From assembly GCF_037893015.1 (NCBI RefSeq), contig NC_133661.1, positions 189,237,991 through 189,301,990 of the forward strand: DNA of 64,000 bases, written 5' to 3'. This document shows, piece after piece, positions 53,895 to 64,000 of the stretch (its first letter is position 1; each line of letters begins with the position of its first letter). The translations under genes and the position numbers were made by a program. The stretch is from Macrotis lagotis (Eukaryota; Chordata; Mammalia; Peramelemorphia; Peramelidae). The notes beneath the pieces were generated by a model that had not been told where the DNA came from, did not search any database, and worked only from the letters and a program-made list of their open reading frames with translations.

Positions 53895-55404
53895 GGTCTG
53901 GAGGCAGGATAGTAGAGTAAAGGAAGGGACTCACCCAAGTTCTCCCATAATCCTCTCCAAATACCTTTAAATAATCACTCAAACCTAATTCTACAGCAGC
54001 AGAACCCTCAGAAAGACTGAGTGAAATGATTTTTCAGGCCAAGGTGACTTGGAAGATCAGTGGGAAGGTTCTGCTGCCTCAGAACTCAAGAGAAGTACAG
54101 AACAGCAGAGTCTATGCCAGAGTGACGCAGCCCCAGAAATCCAGAAAGAGACAGTGGGGTGAGTCAGTCAGTGGCATTAGTCACAATTTCTAGATCTCTG
54201 AACACAACCATTGCCAAGGACAATTGCCAAGGAAATGTCTGTCCCCTCAGCATGAGAGTGGAGCACATTCTAGTCTAGGCTTAGCAATATAGTCCTGGCC
54301 ACAGTGGACCAGGTGCAGCCCTCAGCAGTCACTGAATCAGCAAGAGACAGCTACTGTTGGAGCTCTCAGCACATGGGCAGTAAGGGAGTCAGAAGGGGAT
54401 TACAGGGATCTCTTTGCTATTACTAAGTATGACTCCTCCAATCACCTCCTGAAAGAGATCTCAAAATAAAAACTATCAGGGATATTACAGTCAAATTACA
54501 AAGTTCCCAAGTGATGAAGAAAATATTGCAAGCAGTCAGAAAGAAAAAAAAAATATAATTATCATGGAACCACAATCAATATAACACAAAATTTAGCGGC
54601 TTCTAACTTAAGGGAATAGGAGCTTAGAATATTTTATTCCAAAAGGCAAAAGAGGTTGCATTGTAACTAAAAATCGACTATCCAGAAAAACCGCACATAT
54701 TTTTTCAGGAAGAAAGATAGATATTCAGTGAAATAGAAGATTTTCAAAATTTCCTGATGAAATAAAAAAAAACTGAACAGGAAATTTGTTCTTCAAATAT
54801 GAGACTCAAACTATGCACAAAAAGGCAAACAGAAAAGACAAATCATTAGAGACTTCATGATGTTAAACTGCTTATATTCCAGCATGGGAAGATGATACTG
54901 ATAACACAATTAAATTTTCTCATTTATTAGAGTAGTGAGAAACATATATAGGCAAGGCATAGGGATAGAAATTGAAGGATAATATTTTTAAAAGATATAG
55001 TTAAGGGTTGAGAGAGGAATATACTGAGAAAAAAGGGAAAGGAGGAGTTAGAATGGGGTAAATTACTTCTCATAAAAGAGGCAAAAAATGCTTTCACAGT
55101 GGAATGGGAGGAGTTGAGTGAGCCTTATTTCCATCAAAATTGCCTCAGAGAGTGAATAACATACACACTCAATTGAGCATAGAAATCTCTTACCCAAGAG
55201 GAAAGTAGAAGCAGAAAGGAATAGGAGAAAGGGGGGAGGTGATAGAAGCAAAAGAAGATTGTGGGAGGGGATAGTCAGATCCAAAATACTTTTGAGGAGG
55301 GACAGGGTGAAAGAAGAGAGAGAATAAATGGAAATTTAGAATATGATGGAGGGAAATACAGTAAACAAAAGTAACTTGAAAAATATCGAAACAAATTTCT
55401 ATTA
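53895..55404 (+). mobile_element. HAL1 copy H with large internal deletion
   Basis: 5' UTR like copy F ('gggactcacccaagttctccc', 'tttttcaggccaaggtgacttggaag') up to about 54437. It then jumps directly into the ORF1 RRM/C-terminal part ('ccaatcacctcctgaaagagatc', 'caagttcccaagtgatg…'). The start codon, coiled coil and RRM entry are lost. The 3' region lacks the SINE units and ends 'tttctattataaaaaaaaaa', with L1 3' sequence following. Confidence 0.77.
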
Positions 55405-56262
55405 TAAAAAAAAAACCTCTTTCTCAAACATAGAGAATTGAATCAAATTTAGAAAAAATGATGAATTATTTTAAAAAAGGAACTATTTTCTGATGAAGTT
55501 ATCAATTTTACCTATTTAAAGCATTTAAAAAATATCCAAACTGGATATTGTTAGGAGAAATGTGGTTTGGAACAATTATGAGGAACTACCTTAAATCTAT
55601 TGGATTAAATAATAAGACAAAAAGAGTGGGTGACAAATATTTGAGGGGATGAGAGAAAATAAAATTGATGCACTACTGAAGAACATGGGAAGTGAAATAT
55701 TGTTCTATAGAGCAATTTGAAACTATGTCCAAAGGCTTATAAAACCATACCTCCTATTTGGCCTAGTAATGTCACTTACAGATCTATATTACAAAAGAGA
55801 TGAAAATAGGAAGGAAATGGATCTATATGTATAAAGATAAAGATAGCAGCTCTTTTCCTGAGGCAAGAAAACAGAGATTCAGGGGAATGTCTATTAGTTG
55901 GGGAGTGATTTTCAATAAATTGTGGTATATGATTATGATGAAATTATAATTTAAGAAATGATGAGCAGGATACTCTCAGTAAAATACTTACACAAGTAGA
56001 CAAAATGGAAATTGCATTACATACAAAGTAACAGTGATCTTGTAGGATAAATTGTGAATGATTTGCCTTTTCTTAGTACTACTGTGACCCAAGTCAACTC
56101 TTCTAACATCAAATTACTTGCTTTCTCAATGAAGTGGTTGGGGTTGGGAGGAAGGAAGACAATTTGAAACTCAAGGTTTCAAAAGTGAATGTTGAAACTT
56201 GTTTTTGCATGTAACCAGGAAAATAAAACTAAATAAATTTTTAATAAAATATTGTATGATGA
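55405..56262 (+). mobile_element. L1 ORF2 3' end and 3' UTR after HAL1 H
   Basis: Starts 'ctctttctcaaacatagagaattgaatcaaattta', almost the same L1 position as the copy at 49591. It continues through 'ctatagagcaatttgaaactatgtcc', 'cctagtaatgtcacttacagatctatatt' and 'cttgctttctcaatgaagtgg' to 'ttttttgcatgtaacc…aataaaac'-like tail sequence. No open frame. Confidence 0.8.
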
Positions 56263-57469
56263 ACAGTTTTATTAAGCAATACTTTGATTCTGAAGGACTT
56301 ATGAAGGAAAATATAACAATGCTCAAACAAAGAACTAATAGGGCAATGATTTTTATTTTTATTTTTTTGCTTTTTCAGTTTTCTTAATTTGAAAGGATTC
56401 TATGTTTTCTGTCACAATATTACCATTATGAAAATGTTTGCCTGGCTATATATTTGTTTTTTTCTTAATTAACATTTCATTTGTTTTCTAATTATATACA
56501 ATAGTAGTATCTACCTATCATTTTTGTAAGGTTTTGGATTTTACAATTTTTCACCCACCTGTCCTTCCCTGCCCCCCACAAAAGGCTGGTCTTTGCTATA
56601 CATTGATCGAAATTGAATGTGCTACAAGAGTAAACATAAAAACCCCTCCTCCTCCACCCCCCAAGAAGAAGAAAAACTTAAAGAATAGAGAGAGAAAAAA
56701 AATGTAATTCAGTCTGTATTCAGATTCCAATGGCTCTATCTCTAGGGTGAGTTACTTTCTTTATCATAAGTCTACCAGAGAATTTGCTTCCATATTTTTC
56801 CCACAGTTGTTATTACTAACTGTACCTCCACTCTATTTCTCCCCACTCTCATTTATTCTATTCTCTCTATCCTTTCATCCAGGCCTTGTCCAAAAGCGTG
56901 TTGTATATGAGTACCCTCTCCTTCAATCTTCCTTCTCTTCTATCACCTATTCCCCCTCTTCTCTCCCTGCATTCCCCCTTATCCCATCCCTTTCATCTCA
57001 TTTTTCTCTAGGGTAAGATAGATTTCCTCATCCTATTAAGTGTGTATGTTTTTTACTCTTTGAGCCATTTCTGATGAGAATGAAGGCTCACTCATTCCCC
57101 CTTGCCTTCTCCCTTTCCTCTCCATTAAAAAAGATTTTTCTTGAATCTTATGTGAAATTTCTTAGCTTGTTCTTCTTCATCTACTTTCCCTTCCTCCCAG
57201 AACTTTCCTTTGTCACCCTTTGACTCCATCTTTTTACTATATTATACCATTATATTCTACTCCTTCCTATGTCCTGTCTATATATGCTCCTTCTAACAGC
57301 TCTGATAAGTTAGAAAGTTCATATGAGTTATAAATATCTTCTTCCCTTGCAGGAATACAAACAGTTCAATATCAGTAAGTTCCTCATAGTTAATCCTTCT
57401 CTTCCACCCCCCTCTATGGTTCACCAGGGTCCTGTGCTTGGAGATCAAACTTTCTATTCATCTCTGGTT

Positions 57470-58610
57470 GTTTCAATAGGAATTTGAAAGTCCTCTGTTT
57501 CATTGAAAGTCCATCTTTTGCCCTAAAAGAGGATGTTCAGTTTTACTGGGTAGTTGATTCTCAGTTGTAAACCAAGATTTTTTGCCTTCCGGAATATCAT
57601 ATTCTAATCCCTATGAGCCATTAATGTAAATGTTGTCAAATCTTGTGTAATCCTGACTATAGAGCCTCAGTAGTTGAAGTGTTTGTTTTTGGAAGCTTTT
57701 AGAATTTTCTCTTTCATTTGAGAGTTTGGAAATTTGGATATAACATTCCTGGAAATTTTTCTTTTGGAATCTCTTTCAGAAGGTAACTGGTGAATTCCTC
57801 AATTTATATTTTACACTCTGCTTCTAGGATCTCAGGACAATTTTGCTGTGTTATTTCTTGAACAATCACCTCTAAGCTCTTTTTCCTGGTCATGAAGTTC
57901 AGGTAGTGCAATAATTTTTTAAATTATTTCTTCTGGATCTGTTTTTGAGGTTGGTTGTTTTTACAGTGACATATTCCACATTTTTTTCTAATTTTTGGCT
58001 TTTGGGGAAGTTTTATTTCTTCCTGATATCTTGCAAAGTCATCAGCTCCCTTTAGTTCCATTCTTCATTTGAAGGAGTTATTTTCTTCAGAGAGCTTTTT
58101 TTTAATCTACTTTTCCAGCTGGCCAATTCTGCTTTTTAAGGCATTCTTCTAATTTGTCTTTTCTTTTGCTTTTTCCATTAGGCCTAAATTGATTTTTAAC
58201 ATATTATTTTCTTCAGTATTTTTTTATTTCTTTCACCAAATTGCTATTTGGTTTTTATGATTTTTGTGCATTGCTCTCATTTCTCCTGCCAATTTTTCCT
58301 CCACCTCCCCTAATTTTTTTTTTTTTTTTTGGTTTTTGCAAGGCAATGGGGTTAAGTGGCTGCCCCAAGGCCACACAACTAGGTAATTATTAAGTGTCTG
58401 AGGCGAGATTTGAACTCAGGTACTGCTGACCACTGGGTACTGCTCTATATACTGCACCACCTAACTGCCACTCCTTAATTGCTTGGAAGCTTCAACTTTA
58501 TCATTATCTGAGTATGTTTTGATCTTCCATGGGACTAAAGTAATTATCTATGGTCAGATTTTTTCTTTTGTTTACTAATTTCTGTTGTTTACTCAGCCCA
58601 AGACAGCACT
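57470..58610 (-). pseudogene. HAL1 ORF1 pseudogene, copy D (start lost)
   Basis: On the minus strand the expected start 'gaaATGAGTAAACAA' reads 'aaattagtaaacaaaag' (about 58575-58590), so the ATG is ATT. Subfamily N-terminus KKILTIDNYF-like sequence (about 58545-58570) follows. A WSINE1 insertion (58313-58471) comes next, then coiled coil (about 58040-58310) and the C-terminal region (about 57470-57660, reads like NYPVKLNILF). The RRM entry 'LENRSRRDNL' is seen only in part (about 57930-57960: 'ctggatctgtttttgagg' antisense). Stops occur throughout. Confidence 0.7.
58313..58471 (-). repeat. WSINE1-like SINE inside HAL1 D
   Basis: Antisense body 'ttggtttttgcaaggcaatggggttaagtgg', 'aaggccacacaactaggtaattattaagtgtctgagg', 'tgaactcaggtactgctgac', 'ctgcaccacctaactgcc'. 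It has a long oligo-T (tail) of 19 bases. Confidence 0.92.
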
Positions 58611-58644
58611 TACAAGTTGTTTTTTTTTTAAGGGAGGGGTTGGT

Positions 58645-58738
58645 GTTTTTTTAGATTTTTGCAAGGCAAGGGGGTTAAGTGACTTGCCCAAGGCCACACA
58701 GTGTCTATGCACTATCCACTGTGCCACCTAGCCACCCC
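58645..58738 (-). repeat. WSINE1-like SINE with internal deletion, inside HAL1 D
   Basis: 'tttttgcaaggcaagggggttaagtgacttgcccaaggccacacag' joins directly to 'tctatgcactatccactgtgccacctagccacccc'. About 50 central bases are missing. Flanking 'caagttgttttt' and 'caagttttttgg' may be the duplicated target. Confidence 0.88.
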
Positions 58739-59544
58739 AAGTTTTTTGGTTTTTTGGTTTTTTTGGGGGGGTCACCCCACTGGGACCTTTATTCTTTCAA
58801 GGTCTTATGCTCCCTTACCTGTGCTATATATAGCTCCCTGGAGCTATAAGGAGGGATCCTACTTGGTTACTTAGTATGGAAGCCCAAACTGCACCCTGGA
58901 TCTGAGTGTAGGCAAACAGCAGAGTCCTTCCCTAAGGGAATGCAGAGAAATTTCTGCAGTCTTCCCTGATCCCTTACCTTCTCTGGGGGTGCAGGTTGCT
59001 TTCTCCAGATTCTTGCTGCAGGTTCTGTGGCCAGTGCTCCTCATTCTGCACTCATTCTGTTATAGCAGAGTTCTCTCAACACCCCTTCAAGCCGTCCCTG
59101 GTGATCCCTGAGCTGGGCTGGGCTGGACTGCGCTGTGGCAGCGGCTTTTTTTACAACCCCTGGTCCTGGTAAAACACACCTTTCCTGCAGAACTACTAAG
59201 TTACCTTAGACTGTATCACTCAGGCTTTCTGTGGGTTCTGTACCTCTAAATTTAGGCCAGAGTTATAGTTTGTTGGGTTTTGGAGTTTTGGGGGGAAGGA
59301 GTTCCTGGGAAATGCTGCCTTCAAACCACCATTCTTGGTTCCCGCCCCCACTTCTGACTATACATTTATAACCCATATAAAATTGTTTGCTTTTCCTATG
59401 AGGAGGTGAGACTGGGGAGGGAGGAAAGAAGAAAATTTGGAAGATAAAGTTTTTAAAATGCTGTTAAAATTGTTTTTACATGTAACGGAGGAATTTAAAA
59501 CACTACATAAATAGACAAAAATACATGAATTCTTGAATAAAGGA

Positions 59545-60110
59545 GAAGGTAAAAAGAGGGGAAGTATCTACATGTACAAAAATATTATAGAAACTGTTTT
59601 TGTGTTGACAAAGCGTTGTAAACTGATGGAATGCTCTTCAATTAGTGAATGACTTAAGAAGTCATGGAATATGATTAGAATGAAGTGCTATTGTAGAGTA
59701 ACAAGTGATGATAAGCTGGTTTCAGAAAAGCATAGCAAAATCTATATTAGCCGATGAAAGGGAAATGAGAAAGCTAAATCATTGTGTACATTAATAAGAA
59801 TATTTTAGTGATCACTTATGAAGAATTTGGCTATTCCGACAATATAAAGTTGATTCAAGACCATCCCAATGAACATGATACAAAATGTTACCCAGCTCCA
59901 GAAAAATGTTGCACTCTAAGTGTAAATTAAAGTATAATTTTATCATTTTTTCATGGCTAATATGAAAATATATTTTACATGAATCTATACATATAAATAT
60001 TATGATATTGTTTGCCTCAGTGGGTATGGAAGATGTGGTAAGAAGGGAGAGAATTTGGAACTCAAATTTTAAAAAGAAAGAAAGTAAAAAAATAAATTAA
60101 TAATATTTTT
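59545..60110 (+). mobile_element. L1 3' end
   Basis: 'atgtacaaaaatattatagaaactg', 'gatggaatgctcttcaattagtgaatg', 'gtgctattgtagagtaacaagtgatgataagctgg', 'accatcccaatgaacatg', 'gagagaatttggaactcaaattttaaaa' and an A-rich end at about 60065-60110. It is a third L1 3' UTR of the same general type, strongly 5'-truncated. Confidence 0.8.
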
Positions 60111-60179
60111 GGAAAGGAAAAATAATTCAAAATATTTACCTAGATAGAAGTATTTCTTTTTTTGATACAGCTCTTTTAT

Positions 60180-60990
60180 ATTTTTCTTCCAGACTTTTCA
60201 GGATTCAGTGCTAGATTCATTCACATGTAATTTAACAATATGGCTATAATTTAACAATAACACTTATTAACAACAGCTTTATTAATAGCTCTTATTTGTA
60301 TTCTTATTTTGCATATGCTTCATTCTGTACACTAATCTATTTACTTCTCTGTCAGGAGGTGGACATAATTTTTCACAATCAGTGATCTGCTATAATTGAT
60401 CATTACATTACATTAATCAGAATTTACAAATATTTTAAAACTTTTTAAAAGTTGACATTATAGCATACATTATTCTCTTTTGTTCTGCTCAGTTTTCTTT
60501 GCATCAGTCCATACATGACTTCCCAGGGTTCTCTGAAATTCTATCTTCATTTTTACAGTCATATCCCATTATGCCCATAAAACATAATTTGTTCAAGCAT
60601 TCACTAGGTCAATCATTCCTTAGTTTCAGCAAAATGTTACTATAAAACTTTATAAATATTTTGGTAGAAGTAGGATATTTTCCTCTTTTTTGGCTCTCTT
60701 AGTTGTAATAGTTCTAAGTCAAAGAGTATGCACAGTTTAGTAACTTTAGGGATATTGTACCAAATTGCTACAAAGAATGAGTGGACAAATTCATAGCTCT
60801 ACCTGAAGTGCATCAATCTACCTTTATTCCCTCAGACCTTCCAACACTGGTTATTTTCCCTTTGTTGTCAGCTTTACCAATCTGCTCTGTATCAGGCAGA
60901 AAGATGGAGTTCCATATCTATGTTGAAAATGAGTAATGCTTGCTGTTTTTATTTTTTAATCCAGTTAAATATTTTCTTCTAATTGTAACT
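60180..60990 (-). mobile_element. Old L1 ORF2 3' end, antisense
   Basis: The plus strand shows antisense L1 boxes: 'cccagggttctctgaaattc', 'cataaaacataatttgttcaagcattc', 'ataaatattttggtagaagtagg', 'caaagagtatgcacagtttagtaac', 'ccaaattgctacaaagaatgagtggacaaattcatagctctacc' and 'accttccaacactggttattttccc'. More diverged than the other L1 3' ends here, so older. Confidence 0.75.
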
Positions 60991-63900
60991 TCATTAAATT
61001 TACTCATATAAAATATTTTTGAAAAAAGTTATGCATTTCCCTCTATCCTATTTTCTCATTTTTCTACCTCTGCTTTCTTTCCATAAAAAGAGACATAGAC
61101 AAGACAAGAGCTCAACATCAGTGCTTTATGTTTAAATAAGCTTCTAATTCCATATCTCTATTCTCTCTCTTTTACTCATTTTCCAAAACCAGGCTTTATA
61201 TTTCCATTCTTCCCTTTTTAAACCTCTCTTTAAATCTCTCTTCTGAATCTAGGAGTTGTTTTGCATATAACTAATCCATCTGTAAATCAGTCCTCCTAAT
61301 TCCCAACCCCCTTTCTCCCTTTCCCAGCAGGGTATGGAAGCATCATCTTAGTTTCTTGTATTTCTACAAAGGTTTTGATGTGTATTTTAACCTTCTGGGA
61401 ACAGTTCAGATGAAAATGATGTTTAACTGATACCTGCCTGCATTTACTCATGTATTTAGACATTACATAAAATAAATTTCCTCCTTTTTTTTTCCTTGTT
61501 CTTTTTTGTTTCCCTTTCCTTTCTTTTTTATAGATAATCAAAGAATAATATAAATAATATCCAGGCCCTCAGTCTTATTTGACTCCATCTAAGACCCTTG
61601 GTGCTATTATAATATTTATATCATCTTCTCCCTCCCAAATGGAATGTAAATATTTTTTCTTTGTAAAATTTTTATTTCCCCAATTGCTCACATGTATTTT
61701 TCCTTTTTTATATTTCTCTTTACTCTTATGTTTGTACTTCATATTTTTTACCTCTTATATTTTTAATAGAAATGTTTAGAAGCAGGAATGTTCTGGTAAA
61801 TGTTTGAAAATAGCTCACAAATATATTCATAACATGTCAGATTTTTTTTCCTTTAAGCAGGTATAACTTATAAAAGTCCAAAAAAGAAATTTTATTTTTT
61901 TTCTTTAAGTTTCCCATTTGATTGCAATTCTAAGCATTCTATTTGCAAGCTTGCAGATAATGTGTTGATGTCAAATGACAATGGAGAAGCAAATATACTA
62001 AAATATAGCTGATTTTTTAAAATTTTTTAATCTACTATCAAAGTCCCATGACAAAATAGCTAATGTTACCTACAATAAAGTTGTCTGTTGCAATTTTGAT
62101 GAGTCTTAAGATAAAGTTTTTAAACAAAGATTCTAATTCCTATATATGCATATTTTTTTTTGGGGGGGGGAACTTCAGCAGTCTATGTGACCACCACAGT
62201 GTTAGTTATATGAAAAGCTTGAGCTATCATAGGTTGAACACACCTTCTCTAGAAAATGCCTGACCTTTTTTTGACAGGGGAGAGTACTAAGTTCACACTC
62301 TGTTCTAAGTAAACCTGGCTGTCTAATTTGGGTGTAAAGTCTATGATTCTGGTCTGTGTGAGAGAATCTTAGGTTCCTGTGATGCAGAGAAAATATGTAG
62401 AGAATAATGATTGTAGAAATTGAGTTGAGAGGCTAAATGACTCCCACCTATTCTTGAGATGTAAATTGACTAACATGGAAAAGATATAGAGAATTATGAA
62501 TATAGCAGAAACTAAATCTGTAATCTAAAAGGCCTGTTAAATCTCATTAAATTGGGTGAAAGTCTCCCAGGTGTCCCTACTCTTGAAATGTAAATCAACT
62601 ACCATTGTTTCCTTATTAAATACAAAATTTGGATCCTGATCTCCTTATGCTTCACCCTCTACTTAATTCCTGGTCTGATAAGAATGGGAAGGGAGTTTAC
62701 CTTTTGCCCTCTGGATGAGGAGCAAAGACGTAAATACTTGGGTTAAACTCTTCTCAAAGCCACCAGACTTCATTGATTTGCTGGCCCAGTCTGCTCTTTT
62801 GTCTCTGTCTTTCTTTACCTACCATTTTCTTATGTGTTATAACTTCTTTAATATATTTTTGTTTTATTTCCACCCTTGCTTACCTGAATCTGAATAATGA
62901 TTCTCAAAGACAGAATAGAACTCAAGTAACCAGTGGCTACACCTGTACTATGTACACCTGGTCAGGTCTGAACATCCTTGAATGTCAACCTAATTCAGAT
63001 CTCTGGGAAGTATAGAGTGTCTTATGAGATATGTGCCTGATCTATGTTTCCAATCTGGGTGCCTGCTCACTGCTGCCATTGTCACTTTAGCCAGTCATAT
63101 CGCTGCTATTTAGACAATCGAGTGTATGAAATATCATTCATATTCTTTGAGTCACCTAAAATTGTGTTTTCTCAGTCTACTACTCATAGTATTTCTGCAA
63201 AAAAAGGTTCACTTTTAAATGTCAAAGAGTAAACAGACTAAAGAAACAGAATAAGCCTCAGGGAAATATGAGTCTCAGATGTACGTTTTCACTACCTGAA
63301 GCACTTGTGCAATTCGTCTTCACAGTTTTAGCTCCAGACTCCAGAATATAATCTCCCCCTTGCTCTTCCATGGTGAAAAGCATCTTTGTGTTTCTACCTC
63401 CAATTCCTTCTCTGCTTTCTTGCTTCCACAAGAGCAAAAGGAGAAAAGGTGACCTGGTATATCAAATTCAGCACCTCCTATAGCCCGAAGTCATTATAAA
63501 ATCTTTGACTGATGGTTGGAAATGGGAGATGAGGAGAAAGAGAGGACTAAGAAGATTATTAGAAAATTTCTACCTGAACCAGCATCTATCTGTAGAATCA
63601 TGATCCCCTTGGTAATACCAGAAGGAGGTATGCCTAAAACATATTCCCACACAAAGTGAAACTTTTTCAGAGACAGTCAACTTTAGATTTAAGAATTACA
63701 GATTTTGGTAGCATTTTGTTATTTCCAGTGAATCTCTACTTAGAGACAAATTCAATACCACTGATAGTGGTTTTATTTTAGTAAAAAAAAATTCTCCCAA
63801 GACATCTAGTTTGTCATAAATGAGCATGTAGTCCTCGAACAATCTCTGATTTCTTATTCATAGTTTTTGTTGAGCTCTTAGAATCATAGAATTTTTAATT

Positions 63901-64000
63901 AGAGGATACCATAGAAATGATCCAAGTCAAATGTTTCATTTTATAGATTTTTTCTTGGTCCTAATGACAAATATATCTTAGCTACATAGATATAAATATT
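60991..64000. other. Unassigned 3-kb end of the window
   Basis: No gene, microsatellite or confidently named element. Noted only: an 'agaatcatagaatttttaattagaggatacc' trace near 63885-63915 resembling the possible CR1/L3 relic at 36255, and LTR-like composition around 62270-62700 without definable ends. Confidence 0.4.

Larger units (their letters stand above)
56456..59354 (-). mobile_element. HAL1 copy D, full-length antisense insertion
   Basis: A 2.9-kb element within one L1 3' UTR, bounded by a 13-bp target duplication. On the minus strand it starts at 59354 ('gaagtgggggcgggaacc'). It has a GC-richer 5' UTR (58740-59354), an ORF1 relic (about 57470-58610) and the purine-rich 3' region (56740-57470), and ends in oligo-A (oligo-T on plus, 56457-56463). 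Its 3' UTR ('aattgtaaaatccaaaacctt') resembles the L1 3' ends at 15560 and 50840. No SINE at the HAL1 A/B SINE sites. It carries two other antisense-to-window (sense-to-HAL1) WSINE1 copies. Confidence 0.87.
56263..59500 (+). mobile_element. L1 3' UTR split by HAL1 D
   Basis: The left part (56263-56455) has 'gattctgaaggacttatga' and 'tgtcacaatattaccattatgaaaatgtttgcctggctata'. The right part (59355-59500) resumes 'ctatacatttataacccatataaaattgtttgc', 'aaaatttggaagataaag' and 'aaaattgtttttacatgtaacgg'. Together they make one L1 3' end. The split carries a 13-bp duplication: 'tggctatatattt' (56443-56455) and 'tgactatacattt' (59355-59367). Confidence 0.82.

Noticed and set aside
1..64000. Search for a new multigene or defence-type system
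   Set aside because: Apart from one olfactory receptor, all recognised coding sequence belongs to inactivated LINEs. I saw no gene cluster, structured RNA or novel intact reading frame that would support such a system.

Overview
The window is eukaryotic, AT-rich and made mostly of interspersed repeats. It contains one intact gene that I can recognise. The repeat types point to a marsupial. There are many copies of a short CORE/MIR-type SINE of the WSINE1 kind (body 'gggcagctaggtg…cagtggataaagcac…', 3' end 'ccttgcaaaaacct' plus oligo-A), SINEs with an RTE-type tail, RTE/BovB-like LINE sequence, marsupial-type L1 3' ends, and several HAL1 (half-L1) elements that carry ORF1 but no ORF2. The abundant WSINE1-like copies, and the lack of the commonest American-opossum SINE pattern, make an Australian marsupial (perhaps a dasyurid) more likely. 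That is inference from family recognition, not from a search.

Layout. 1-9.95 kb: AT-rich DNA with old MIR/L2 relics, a CA/TA microsatellite and a minus-strand L1/HAL1-type ORF1 relic (7.07-8.57 kb). 9.95-20.3 kb: two related plus-strand HAL1 copies (A at 9.95-12.37 kb, B at 17.19-20.29 kb). Both have three antisense SINE units built into the 3' untranslated part. Between them lie back-to-back L2/CR1 fragments and an L1 3' end. 20.3-25.5 kb: SINEs, a possible solo LTR, a 370-bp polypurine tract and an RTE fragment. 25.5-29.6 kb: a nest in which a third HAL1 (C) split a MIR, was itself split by an L1 3' end, and has WSINE1 copies beside it. 29.6-40.1 kb: the stretch poorest in L1/HAL1. It contains the one intact gene, a minus-strand family-4-like olfactory receptor (32083-33027), and an unusual set of inverted repeats at 35.1-37.5 kb. 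40.6-60.1 kb: almost solid L1/HAL1, namely a 3'-truncated minus-strand L1, L1 5' sequence, HAL1 copies F, G, H and D, and L1 3' ends interrupting one another. 60.2-64 kb: an old antisense L1 3' end, then sequence I cannot assign.

How the parts work together. There is no operon or multigene system. The receptor would act alone in olfactory neurons. The HAL1 and SINE copies depend on proteins made elsewhere by L1 and, for the RTE-tailed SINEs, RTE. All retroelement reading frames here carry stops, frameshifts or deletions. Target-site duplications (TSDs), empty sites and shared deletions allow a relative order of insertions. I found no convincing previously undescribed system. The best leads are the SINE-carrying HAL1 subfamily, the inverted duplication complex and the repeated HAL1/L1 junctions.
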